From: JBMCWH01 sp048621635
GTDB lineage: Bacteria; Patescibacteriota; WWE3; JAUXAW01; JAYEID01
Assembly (NCBI GenBank): GCA_048621635.1
Contig: JBMCWH010000001.1
Location: 1-64,000 of the forward strand
Direction: 5' to 3'
Length of the DNA: 64,000 nt
Shown here: positions 1 through 8,600 of the stretch, piece after piece
How the letters are laid out: every line of letters starts with the position of its first letter
How positions within the stretch are numbered: the stretch's first letter is position 1
Notes under the pieces: generated by a model
The model's database searches: none
Told to the model about the DNA's origin: nothing
What the model saw: only the letters and a program-made list of their open reading frames with translations
Translations under genes and position numbers: made by a program

Positions 1-140
1 AAGCAATAGGCTAGTTAGGTAGCCTGCTAGTTGGATAGTTGTCAGTTGGTCTGTTGACAGTGCGTCAGTCAGGGTACAGGGTACAGGGTGCGGGGTTCAG
101 TGAAAGAGAATCATCATGGTTCGATTGCTCAATGGGCTTT

Positions 141-1487
141 CTACATACCTGCTTCAATCAAATCTTTTTCAATTTCAGGATAAAACTTGTCGACACTCTC
201 TTGCAGTTCGATTGTTCTGGCAAGAGCGGTTACGATGCGGCAATAGTGTTTAATTTCTTCCGAATTCAGGTAACGCCCGCCGCGGTCTTTGAGCCACTTA
301 TCCAAAACTTGATAGCCGCCGATTTTGTACTCCCAAACTTCTGGATCGATGCCTTCAAAGTATTGCTCGTCTTTGTTTATATAGATACGTTTTTCCTCTG
401 AATTGTAATTCCGCCCTACGCTTTTCTTTTTATCTACTAAATTATTTCCTTCTGCCGGAAAGCGGGCAATGGGACTGTCTAAATCGGGAGATTTAAGTAA
501 ATGCAAATTAACTAAGCTTTTTCCTAAATTGGTTAATTCCTTGAAAATCTCATAATCTGCTGTGAAGGGTATTCTCGGAAAGTCAATTTTCAAGAATTCT
601 TGGTACTTTTCGCGGTAGGTGTTGGAATAAAGAATACTGTAAATGTAGTAGAAAATATCCTCCGGTGTGGTTTTTTTTCCAAATTGATTTTTTAGAGCAT
701 TAAAAAGTTTAGGTGCAATGTTCGACTTTTTATTTCCATATTCACTCTCGTCTGCATCAAAAATTGCTAAAGTTTTTACAGACTTGTGTCTTCCTTTTTT
801 ATCACAATTATTAATTGAGTTATTTTTGTAGAGATGTAATGGAAAGGTGTAAGCACTGGCGTTTGCGGTTTCTATTATATGTAGATCACTGATTTTATCT
901 GCTACCCAAAAATGATCTATGTTCGTAGTCTTAATTGTTCTGTTGGTAATGAGTCCTAAATTAGGTTTAAGCATGTGCTGCATTACATCCCAGCGGTCAC
1001 GTTCAATAACAGCTGGATGGTAGTAAATCCAACGCTCATCGAAAGGGCGGTATAAAATTTTTGCAAAATAATTTTCCCAATCTTTATCCCTACGCAATTC
1101 TCTCCTCGCGTCATCCACAAACCATCTATTCTTTTTATCTCTTAAATCATACGCGCTTTTTATAGAATCTGTATCCTTTTGAGTCCCCCTAAAATCGCGA
1201 ATTCTACCCTCAAGGCTCTGTTTGTTGAAATCAATTACAAACCGGTCTCGTGATGTGACAACTCCGACACTGTTGACTGGAAAAATATCGGTAACTTTCC
1301 AAAAACTTTGGTACAAATCCCAACCTTTCCGACTGCGGGGGACAAAAAAGTAATAGGGCTTTGTAGGAGTGATCTCCTGCCAATCTGTACCGGCAATACT
1401 GTGGCTTTCCAACCATTGTGCTTTTTCTTTCCGCAAACCCCAGATGTCTTTATGGTAAATTTTTGGTTTGTTATCTTTATTCTTCAT
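141..1487 (-). CDS. Type ISP/IIG-like restriction-modification enzyme, C-terminal part (target recognition)
   Basis: 448 aa. It opens with IYHKDIWGLRKEKAQWL, which in one-chain type ISP enzymes is the segment just after the methylase motif that ends the preceding nuclease-methylase gene. The rest (PYYFFVPRS, TDIFPVNSVGVVTSRDRF, YRPFDERWIYYH, then LKPNLGLITNR) matches the target-recognition half of that family. I infer that it supplies the last strand of the methylase fold plus DNA-sequence recognition, working with the 1968-3863 product. It starts 2 bp after the stop of the 158-aa gene, so the three genes form one tight operon. It has no nuclease or ATP-binding motif of its own. The family call is strong; whether the split enzyme is active cannot be judged from sequence. 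Confidence 0.82.
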   Translation of the reverse strand: MKNKDNKPKIYHKDIWGLRKEKAQWLESHSIAGTDWQEITPTKPYYFFVPRSRKGWDLYQSFWKVTDIFPVNSVGVVTSRDRFVIDFNKQSLEGRIRDFRGTQKDTDSIKSAYDLRDKKNRWFVDDARRELRRDKDWENYFAKILYRPFDERWIYYHPAVIERDRWDVMQHMLKPNLGLITNRTIKTTNIDHFWVADKISDLHIIETANASAYTFPLHLYKNNSINNCDKKGRHKSVKTLAIFDADESEYGNKKSNIAPKLFNALKNQFGKKTTPEDIFYYIYSILYSNTYREKYQEFLKIDFPRIPFTADYEIFKELTNLGKSLVNLHLLKSPDLDSPIARFPAEGNNLVDKKKSVGRNYNSEEKRIYINKDEQYFEGIDPEVWEYKIGGYQVLDKWLKDRGGRYLNSEEIKHYCRIVTALARTIELQESVDKFYPEIEKDLIEAGM

Positions 1488-1489
1488 AG

Positions 1490-1966
1490 CTATTTTACTC
1501 TAAAAATATCTCCTCTTGTTCCGTTTGGTGGATATAAATACCAAACTTCTTTAAAGACAGCCGTAATAATACCGTCATTCAAAATGTTCTGACATACATT
1601 TTTAGTAGTATTGTAATTATCAAGATTCTCCCCCACTAAAATTAGGATTAATTTTTTTCGATCCCCGTAATATTTCTTATTCTTTTTACGAATATGGTAA
1701 ATAATTCGTTTTCTGATTGACTTTTCGTCTTCAGTCCAACGCGAGACAGGTGTAAGGGCTCTTCCCTTTATTTTTTGTGGGACCACTTCATCACCACTCT
1801 GTATTTGTAAAAGCATTGTTTTTTCTGGATCAGTTTGCGAGACCAAAACAACATCAGCAGAGTCCGACTGCGGCGGCTGGTTTTTCGCTAGTAAATAGCC
1901 GGTGTTGAATTTTCTGTTGTACGCGCCACAGAAAAAGCTAGACGCTTTTCTTTCAAATTTGTCCAT
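1490..1966 (-). CDS. Unrecognised 158-aa protein lodged between the two halves of the restriction enzyme
   Basis: I do not recognise the family. The protein is basic, with no signal peptide or membrane segment. It has an N-terminal stretch FCGAYNRKFNTGYLLAKN, a predicted strand ADVVLVSQ followed by MLLQIQSGDEV, a Lys/Arg-rich helix (residues 80-103), a hydrophobic strand KLILILVGENL, and a C-terminal VWYLYPPNGTRGDIF. A strand carrying Asp, followed by a strand with charged or polar residues and a late aromatic strand, is loosely like restriction-endonuclease (PD-(D/E)XK) folds, but the usual E-x-K is QIQ here, so nuclease activity is only a guess. It begins 1 bp after the upstream gene and ends 2 bp before the downstream one, which suggests translational coupling and a part in the same system. 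The open frame and tight packing make it a real gene. Confidence 0.7.
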   Translation of the reverse strand: MDKFERKASSFFCGAYNRKFNTGYLLAKNQPPQSDSADVVLVSQTDPEKTMLLQIQSGDEVVPQKIKGRALTPVSRWTEDEKSIRKRIIYHIRKKNKKYYGDRKKLILILVGENLDNYNTTKNVCQNILNDGIITAVFKEVWYLYPPNGTRGDIFRVK

Positions 1967-1967
1967 G

Positions 1968-3863
1968 TTATTGTGTTAGTTTAACCATTAGAACTATCGC
2001 TACCCCCGTTTGTATATCAAAAACATTTTCATCTTTGTCGCCTTCGGGTGTTTTTTCTTTCTTCAAAGTGCTGCCGTGGAGATTGACAATGTAGATTTCA
2101 TCAAAAGTCTGCATTAGGGAATAACGCACGCCGCGGAAGGTTGGATTATCAAGCCAAGCATGGTTAGTAATAAATCCTAAAATACCAGCGCCAGCTTGTT
2201 CAATCTTCCACTGAGCAAATCGGAAAAATTTTACATAATCATCCTGCAGCCATTTAGGGTTGCGTTCACCCAACGGTGTACCTTCAATTTGACGGTATTT
2301 TTTAATCTCCTTCATAATCCAGTCACCTTTATTTTCCGAATGTCCTGAATAAGGTGGGTTTCCCATTATAACCATAATTGGAGTATCTCTTTTTACCTTT
2401 CCTGCTTTTTGTGATTCTTCGGAAAGAGTTTCTATTCCCGGAAGTTGCGTTTTTTGTAGATCTTTCATTTCTAATGTATTAGTTAGAAAAAGATTAAACC
2501 GATCATCTTTTTTGAGTTCATATCCTAATTTTTCCAAAAGAAAGTCCATTTTCAGATGACCTACTGCATACGGAGCCATCATTAGCTCGAATGCGTAAAA
2601 ATTTTTTAGAATATGATTTTTTACCAAGTCCTTTACACCGCCGCTGCCGTATTTTTTTCTATACTCTTCCACCGCTAGCTGAATCGCCCGAGCCGGGAAA
2701 GTCAGCGTCCCCGCCGCTGGGTCAAGGACAGTGACCGAAGAATCTGCGAAACCATCTTTCTTGCCAAATTTTTCTTTCAGTAGTTTGTGAATGGAGCGGG
2801 TAATGTAAGAGACTACTGGTTCGGGGGTATAGTAAACTCCTCGCCTTTCCCTTTCTTCGGGATCGTATTCTGCTAAGAAAGTTTCGTAAAAGTGCACAAT
2901 TGGGTCTCGCCCTCTACCTTCTTTGTGAAAAGAGGAAACAATTTTTTTGAGATCAGCAGCTGCCAAAACTTCCGCAATATCATCTACAGCCCATTTAAGC
3001 TCTCGCGGTGGTTCGGCTGAGGAGATAAAGTGAAAAACTTCGCGCAGGATTCCCAGCGTGGGCTGAATGAATTTATACGCTAACTCTCGGTTAAATGGTT
3101 GCTCTTCAGACCCCTCCTCGAGTATGCTCGGTGTGGTTTCGTAGCGGTGGCGGGCAATAAAAAGTCCGTAAGTAATAGTTTGCGCGTAAAGATCGGCAAA
3201 ATCTTGGGGATTTAGAGAAGAAATAAGATATTCTTGAAAAGCTTTATAGAAACCCAGTATTTTGTTTTTATTTTTGTCTTTACCATTTTCAAGCTCTTGC
3301 GAAATTACTTCGTCCCGTAAAAATCTGGTTCTCTTTGCTAGCTCTATTGCCAACTCTTTTGGTGATGTGATTCTAGGAGTAGAATAACTAAAAAACTTTT
3401 CACAAAGCTTGATGAACACATCTTTGTTCTCTACAGCTGGGGTGATTTTAACTTCTTTAATAAGACGGGATCTTCCAATTACTACTTGATCGATTTTGGA
3501 GTCTTCTCGATAAAGGCGAAATTCCATAAGATTTGTAAGAATTAGATTTCCGTTCAACTCTTTTCTGTAGCGTTTCATTTGTTCATCTTCTCTGGATGTC
3601 AGGTTATCCAAATCTCGTCCTAGATCCTTAACCTCGATATAACCCGTTAGTCGTCCTTTATCATTAAGCACTCGAATATCAGGATTTCCTCCTTTTGTCC
3701 TTTTTGGTGAAGAATCCACTTGGGTTGGTGAGTTTATTAATTCAGATATACTTGCGAACAGTTGCTCCAAGGCACCGTAATAGCTTTCTTCTCGAACATT
3801 TGATTGTGCTTTCTCAACTACTGTTGCTATGTAAGTTTCCATAGCGGATTTTGATCTTGACAT
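1968..3863 (-). CDS. Type ISP/IIG-like restriction-modification enzyme, nuclease and methylase part
   Basis: About 631 aa from the ATG at 3863. Residues 61-79 hold a PD-(D/E)XK nuclease core (NPDIRV, then GYIEVKD). A helical linker follows, with LYAQTITYGLFIARHR. Then comes an N6-adenine methylase with GVYYTPEPVV (about 342), motif I DPAAGTLTF (381; the usual DPAAGTGTF has Gly for Leu) and motif IV NPPYS (502). The chain stops just after FDIQTGVAIVLMVK, where family members normally run straight into the target-recognition region, which here is a separate gene at 141-1487. There is no SF2 helicase domain, so it resembles the shorter helicase-free relatives rather than LlaGI. An upstream ATG at 3983 lies inside a palindrome and would add residues unlike the family, so I prefer 3863. 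Expected to methylate and cut foreign DNA. Confidence 0.82.
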   Translation of the reverse strand: MSRSKSAMETYIATVVEKAQSNVREESYYGALEQLFASISELINSPTQVDSSPKRTKGGNPDIRVLNDKGRLTGYIEVKDLGRDLDNLTSREDEQMKRYRKELNGNLILTNLMEFRLYREDSKIDQVVIGRSRLIKEVKITPAVENKDVFIKLCEKFFSYSTPRITSPKELAIELAKRTRFLRDEVISQELENGKDKNKNKILGFYKAFQEYLISSLNPQDFADLYAQTITYGLFIARHRYETTPSILEEGSEEQPFNRELAYKFIQPTLGILREVFHFISSAEPPRELKWAVDDIAEVLAAADLKKIVSSFHKEGRGRDPIVHFYETFLAEYDPEERERRGVYYTPEPVVSYITRSIHKLLKEKFGKKDGFADSSVTVLDPAAGTLTFPARAIQLAVEEYRKKYGSGGVKDLVKNHILKNFYAFELMMAPYAVGHLKMDFLLEKLGYELKKDDRFNLFLTNTLEMKDLQKTQLPGIETLSEESQKAGKVKRDTPIMVIMGNPPYSGHSENKGDWIMKEIKKYRQIEGTPLGERNPKWLQDDYVKFFRFAQWKIEQAGAGILGFITNHAWLDNPTFRGVRYSLMQTFDEIYIVNLHGSTLKKEKTPEGDKDENVFDIQTGVAIVLMVKLTQ

Positions 3864-4415
3864 AATTGATTCTATATTACTATAAACTGAATTATTAACA
3901 AAGAGGAAACAATTTTTTGGGGTTTGAATAGAATCTAGGTTTGGCTGTACGCATGCGGCCGTCCAACGCGTTGCGTTGGACAAAAAAGCCTGGCTTTGGG
4001 GAATAACAGGTGCATAACGTCATTCCGGCTTGCCCCGCTCTGCGGCGGGCCCCGACCCGGAATCTTTCTGAGATTACGAAATGAGGAAGGATTCTGAATC
4101 AAGTTCAGAATGACGCGTGTGTAATAGTATTGTCATTCTGAGGCGGGCGACGCCCAACGAAGAATCCCCTGCGATTCAAGACAACTTCGTAACAACAGGA
4201 GACTCTTCGGTCTTTCGAATACTCGTCCCTCAGAGTGACAGTATATAATACTGTTGTCATTCTGAAGGAGCATAGCGACTGCCGCATGGGACTCGCGCCT
4301 CGATGAAATTACAGAGCTACGGGCTTTAGAATGATACTGATATATAATAAAAAGTAATAATAGAAATAATTAGTAGTTAGAAACGGGAAGTATCTCGGAT
4401 AGCGGATTTTTAATA
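3864..4415. repeat. Spacer of palindromic repeats between the restriction locus and rpsG
   Basis: No convincing gene. 3961-3981 is a near-perfect hairpin (GTCCAACGC, loop GTT, GCGTTGGAC). TCAGAATGAC at 4105-4114 faces GTCATTCTGA at 4132-4141. A longer inverted repeat spans 4230-4265 with an AT-rich centre. The CATTC..GAATC units at 4020-4265 are built like dispersed repeats. The open frame at 4105-4287 is made of these repeats and I do not take it as a gene. The spacer separates the accessory restriction locus from the ribosomal operon. Confidence 0.6.
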
Positions 4416-4880
4416 TCACCAGCGGAAGTGAGCGAAAGCACGGTTAGCTTCTGCCATACGATGCATTCTCTCTCGTTTTTCAACAGCATTACCTTCTTCT
4501 CGCACGGCGGATTGGAGCTCACGCTGCAACTGCTTTTTCATAGGTACACCTTCTACATTACGTGCACTCTCCACAATCCAACGCAGTGCCAAAGCCTCGG
4601 CCCGGGCAGGACTTACAGGAATGGGAACTTGGTAAGTTGCTCCCCCTACTCGCCGAGAGCGCACCTCTTCATTGGGAGCAACATTATTTACTGCTTGCCT
4701 TAAAAGCTCCTCTGCCTCTTCTCTATCAGAAGAAAGAGCATCCAAAGCACCATAAACAATCTTGCGGGCCTTGCTTTTTTTCCCTTTGACCATCACCATA
4801 TTTACAAGCTGAGTAACAAGCTCGGAATTATACAAAATATCCTCTTCTCTTTCCCTTTTTTCTGCCCTACCAGACCTCAT
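4416..4880 (-). CDS. rpsG: 30S ribosomal protein S7
   Basis: 154 aa, full length for the family. S7 binds the 3' major domain of 16S rRNA and organises the head of the small subunit near the E site. Diagnostic stretches are [17 protein letters not shown] (residues 29-45), [16 protein letters not shown] (about 76-91), [10 protein letters not shown] and the C-terminal [10 protein letters not shown]. The start overlaps the rpsL stop by 4 bp (ATGA), so translation is probably coupled. The order rpoB-rpoC-rpsL-rpsG is the ancestral one, but fusA and tuf do not follow; a repeat spacer does. Nothing looks broken. Confidence 0.97.
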   Translation of the reverse strand: MRSGRAEKREREEDILYNSELVTQLVNMVMVKGKKSKARKIVYGALDALSSDREEAEELLRQAVNNVAPNEEVRSRRVGGATYQVPIPVSPARAEALALRWIVESARNVEGVPMKKQLQRELQSAVREEGNAVEKRERMHRMAEANRAFAHFRW

Positions 4881-5341
4881 TCTTCCTCACCTCCCGCTGC
4901 TTCACCACTGAGAGACATCGCTCCTCCAACTTCACCGCTTTCCTTAGTACCATACTTAGATCGAGAAGTAGTTCGTCCTTCTACACCAGCAACATCATAA
5001 TGACCACGCACAATAGTATACTTAATACCAGGCAAGTCCTGTGCTTTCCCACCACGAACCAAAACCACCGCATGTTCAACCACGTTGTGCCCTTCTCCAG
5101 GAATAATAGCAGTAACCTCCTGCCCGTTGGAAAGACGAACGCGCGCTACCTTACGCAATGCAGAGTTAGGCTTCTTCGGAGCCATTGTCCGTACAGCCAG
5201 AACTACACCTCGTTTAAAAGGTGCAGGGGATTTTTTTCGTTGCCGGTTCAAAGAAGAATAATACTCTTTCAATGCCGGAACTTTTTCTTTCTTTTTTGGT
5301 TGTTCACGGCCCTTGCGGACCAATTGCTGAATAGTTGGCAT
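4877..5341 (-). CDS. rpsL: 30S ribosomal protein S12
   Basis: 154 aa. S12 sits at the decoding centre and controls accuracy. The core is plain: [28 protein letters not shown] (the loop whose lysines are classical streptomycin-resistance sites), [31 protein letters not shown] and RSKYGTK. Compared with E. coli S12 (124 aa) there are about 13 extra residues between PAL and KRGV, and a Gly/Glu-rich tail of about 20 residues that overlaps the start of rpsG. The gene has its own promoter-like TGTTATAAT at 5362-5370, so rpsL-rpsG may be transcribed apart from rpoBC as well as with it. Confidence 0.97.
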   Translation of the reverse strand: MPTIQQLVRKGREQPKKKEKVPALKEYYSSLNRQRKKSPAPFKRGVVLAVRTMAPKKPNSALRKVARVRLSNGQEVTAIIPGEGHNVVEHAVVLVRGGKAQDLPGIKYTIVRGHYDVAGVEGRTTSRSKYGTKESGEVGGAMSLSGEAAGGEEE

Positions 5342-5361
5342 AATTTTCTATCTCCACTAAT

Positions 5362-5370
5362 ATTATAACA
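5362..5370 (-). promoter_or_regulatory. Extended -10 promoter (TGTTATAAT) for rpsL-rpsG
   Basis: Read on the minus strand this is TGTTATAAT, 20 bp before the rpsL ATG at 5341, which leaves a leader of about a dozen bases. The same nine bases occur upstream of other genes in the window (15787, 37130, 54421, 55127, 56741). No clear -35 box is visible. Confidence 0.6.
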
Positions 5371-5413
5371 CAAACCGCCGACAGTTTTCTTTCACCTTTC
5401 GGTTAAAAACACT

Positions 5414-5681
5414 GAAGGGTTACTCTCAAATTTAGGAAGTTAGGAAGGATGACTCGCCCTTCTTACGCACCACTACTTAACTTACTAAGAGTTCCAAACA
5501 GTGTCTTCTTTTCGTATTGCACCTGCCCGAAACATAGATGGAAAGTCTTTTCTCTTGTGGCCCCTTTTCCATTGAAGACTTTCCATCTCTGAGTAAGCGC
5601 ATAATCTCTACCTTGTGTTCCTAAAGCTAAACCGGTACGCGAACGCTTTCAGCAGGTGTAATACGAAAAGAAGGGTTACTC
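5414..5681. repeat. MITE-like palindromic element between rpoC and rpsL
   Basis: The 344-bp spacer 5342-5685 has no gene. It carries a 22-bp inverted repeat with one mismatch (5505-5526 against 5652-5673), an inner hairpin with 13-bp arms (5537-5549 and 5575-5587), and a 12-bp direct repeat GAAGGGTTACTC at 5414-5425 and 5670-5681. The right part (5577-5672) resembles 28603-28700: both have CCATCTCTGAG then AGCG, then CCGGT.CGCGA.CGCTTTC about 45-50 bp later, then CGAAAAG. That points to a dispersed non-coding element, possibly mobilised in trans. Confidence 0.6.
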
Positions 5682-5685
5682 ATAC

Positions 5686-8600
5686 TTATTCTTCCTGGTG
5701 GTCTTCCGGATAGACAGGAATCTTCCTCCCCACAATAACGTTCTCTTTCAAACCTCGCAGCGGGTCGCAAGCAGATTCCGCAGCGGAGCCAGCCAAAACA
5801 TGAGTAGTAGCTTGGAAAGAAGCTCCAGAAAGCCAAGATTCTGAATTAAGGGCTACCCGAGTAACTCCTAAAACCAGCTGCTCTGCCTCTGCTTTATCAT
5901 CTACTTCCGCATTTTCTATCTCAAACCGATCTTTGTCCACTATTTCTCCCGGCAAAAGATTGGTATCACCGGAGGAAGTAACCCGAACCTTGGAAAACAT
6001 CTGACGTAAAATAATTTCAATATGTTTATCATTCAACACAACTCCCTGAGAGGAATACACCTTCTTAATCTCCGAAAGGAGGTAGCGTTGCGCTTCTTTA
6101 ACACCTAATACGTCAAGGATTTCTTCCGGATCAAGATAACCAGAAGATAGGGAAACTCCCTCACCAACCAGCTGGCCATCCTCAACCAAAACATTCATGG
6201 TCGGAGGAACAACATGCTGTTCTTGCTTCCCTTCCTCGTCCTCAATAGTAATCAGCGTCTCCTCATCTTTTTCTTCGATAGAAACCCGCCCACTAATAGT
6301 GGACATGTTCGCCAACACTTTTGGCTCCCGCGCTTCCACAAGCTGCTCCACACGCGGCAAACCCTGGGTAATTTCCATAGCCCCAACTATTCCTCGACCA
6401 GCTTGCTTACCATGCAAAGTAAGTTGCGTTCCTGGCTCACCAATCGACTCTGCAGCAATAATTCCTACCGGAGCACCCACCTTTACCAACTCATTCCAAC
6501 CCAAGTCCATACCATAACACTTCTGGCAAACTCCCCAGGAAGAGTTGCAAGTCAAAGGTGAACGGATCCAAACAGATTCCACATCTGCAGCTTCAATTTC
6601 TTCTGCTCTATCTTTATCAATAACATCATTCCGACGAGCAACAAGATTTCCTTCTGGATCATAGACAGTTTTGGCCACCACGCGACCACGAATCCGTTCG
6701 GCAAGAGACCTAAATTGCTCACCTTCATTAGCCCTTACCTCCCAACCTTCTTCTGAACCACAATCCTCTTCCCGAACCAAAACCTCCTGCGCAACATCTA
6801 CTAACCGCCGGGTAAGATAGCCTGCATCTGCAGTTCGCAAAGCAGTATCTACTAAACCCTTTCGCGAACCACGGGTACCCGCGTAATATTCAAATTCGTT
6901 CAAACCTTCAAAATAGTTGGATTTAGTAGGGAGCTCCACAATAGTTCCGGTCGGATCAACTACCAGCCCCTTCATCCCCATCATTTGCTTAACTTGGTTT
7001 TTTGACCCTCGTGTCTTAGAATCCACAAGCATACGCACAGGATTTTCCTCATCCAAACTGTCCCAAGCAAGGTTTTCCAGCTGATTAGTAGCATCTAACC
7101 AAATTTCTTGTGCGAGGCGTCTCTTCTCCTCTAACGTAATTAAACCGCGAGTTAAGTTCCTTTCTATCTCAGCATCTTTTTCTATTGCTTCCCTCACAAT
7201 TTTCTCCTTACCAGCTACAGATTGAGTGTCAAAAATACCCATGGAAAGAGCAGAACGGGTTGCATACTTAAAGCCCAAATCTTTAAGATCATCAACTAAT
7301 TCAACTGTCCGTTCGCGCCCTTCTATATCTAAACAGGTTGCTACTAAGTCCACTAGTTTATCCCCGTCTACAAGCTCATTAACAAAAGTCAAGGAGTCGG
7401 GTAAAATATCGTTGAAAACTACCCGTCCCCAACTAGTTTCTAATATTTCCCCTTCCACATCTACCTCAATGGGAGAGCGTAATCCAATAGCACCTTGTTC
7501 AAAAGCTAGGCGCGCCTCTTCCTGGATAAAGGGTTTTTCTACCTTCTCTTCACTTTCCTCTATTTTAGTTAGCCAATACGCTCCCAAAACCATCTCCTTT
7601 TCCGGCTTAACAATTGGTACACCAGACGCAGGCTTAAGAAGATTGTTAGTAGAAAGCATAATTTCTTTAGCTTCTTGGATCGCTTCCTTGGTCAAAGGAA
7701 GGTGAACAGCCATCTGGTCACCATCAAAGTCAGCATTGAAACCAGTACAAACACAAGGATGCAATTTGATTGCGTGCCCTTCCACCAACCGAGGATAAAA
7801 AGCAACAATACCTAACCGATGCAACGTAGGTGCGCGATTCAAAAGAACAGGATGGTCCTGTACAACACGCTCCAAAATGTCCCAAACCTCTGCAGAACGC
7901 CCATCCAAAAACTCCTTAGCCATACGGGAGTTAGGAGCTAAGCCTTCTTGCAAAATTTCCCGCAGGACCATAGGCTTGAACAATTCCAAGGCCATTTCCT
8001 TAGGAATACCACACTCATCAACTGCTAACTCAGGACCAGGAACAATAACCGAACGTCCAGAATAATCCACGCGTTTACCCAATAAATTCCTTCGGAACCG
8101 CCCTTGCTTACCTTTAATTAAATCAGACAAAGAGCGCAACTCTTTACCCCCACGTCGATTGCTTGTCCTCCTTCCACTAATAAGACCATCCACTGCTTCC
8201 TGAAGCATTCTTTTTTCATTGCGGAGAATAATATCCGGCGCACCAAGTTCCAAAAGGTTCTTTAAACGGTTATTGCGATTAATAATTACCCGATAAAGAT
8301 CATTAAGATCAGAAGTAGCAAATCTTCCCCCTTCTAGCTGAACCATCGGTCGCAATTCTGGCGGAATAACAGGAAGGACATCCAAAACCATCCAGGAAGG
8401 GTTCACATCAGAATTTCTAAGTTGCTCCGTTACCTTAAGGCGGGATACGTATTTCTTTTTCTTAGCTTTGGAGCCCGTTTCTTCTATTTGTTCCCGCAGC
8501 CGCTTAGTCAAACTATCCAAATCCAACTCTTCCAAGGCCTTTTGTACAGTTTCTCCTCCCATTCCCACATCGGCAAACTGATCCAGATAAGAACTAAGTT

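Noticed and set aside
39..401. 120-aa plus-strand frame at the left edge
   Set aside because: It is antisense to the 3' end of the target-recognition gene and its N-terminus is low-complexity repeat; no ribosome-binding site or family match.
5627..5836. 69-aa minus-strand frame overlapping the rpoC end
   Set aside because: It overlaps rpoC out of frame and runs into the palindromic element; no start signal.
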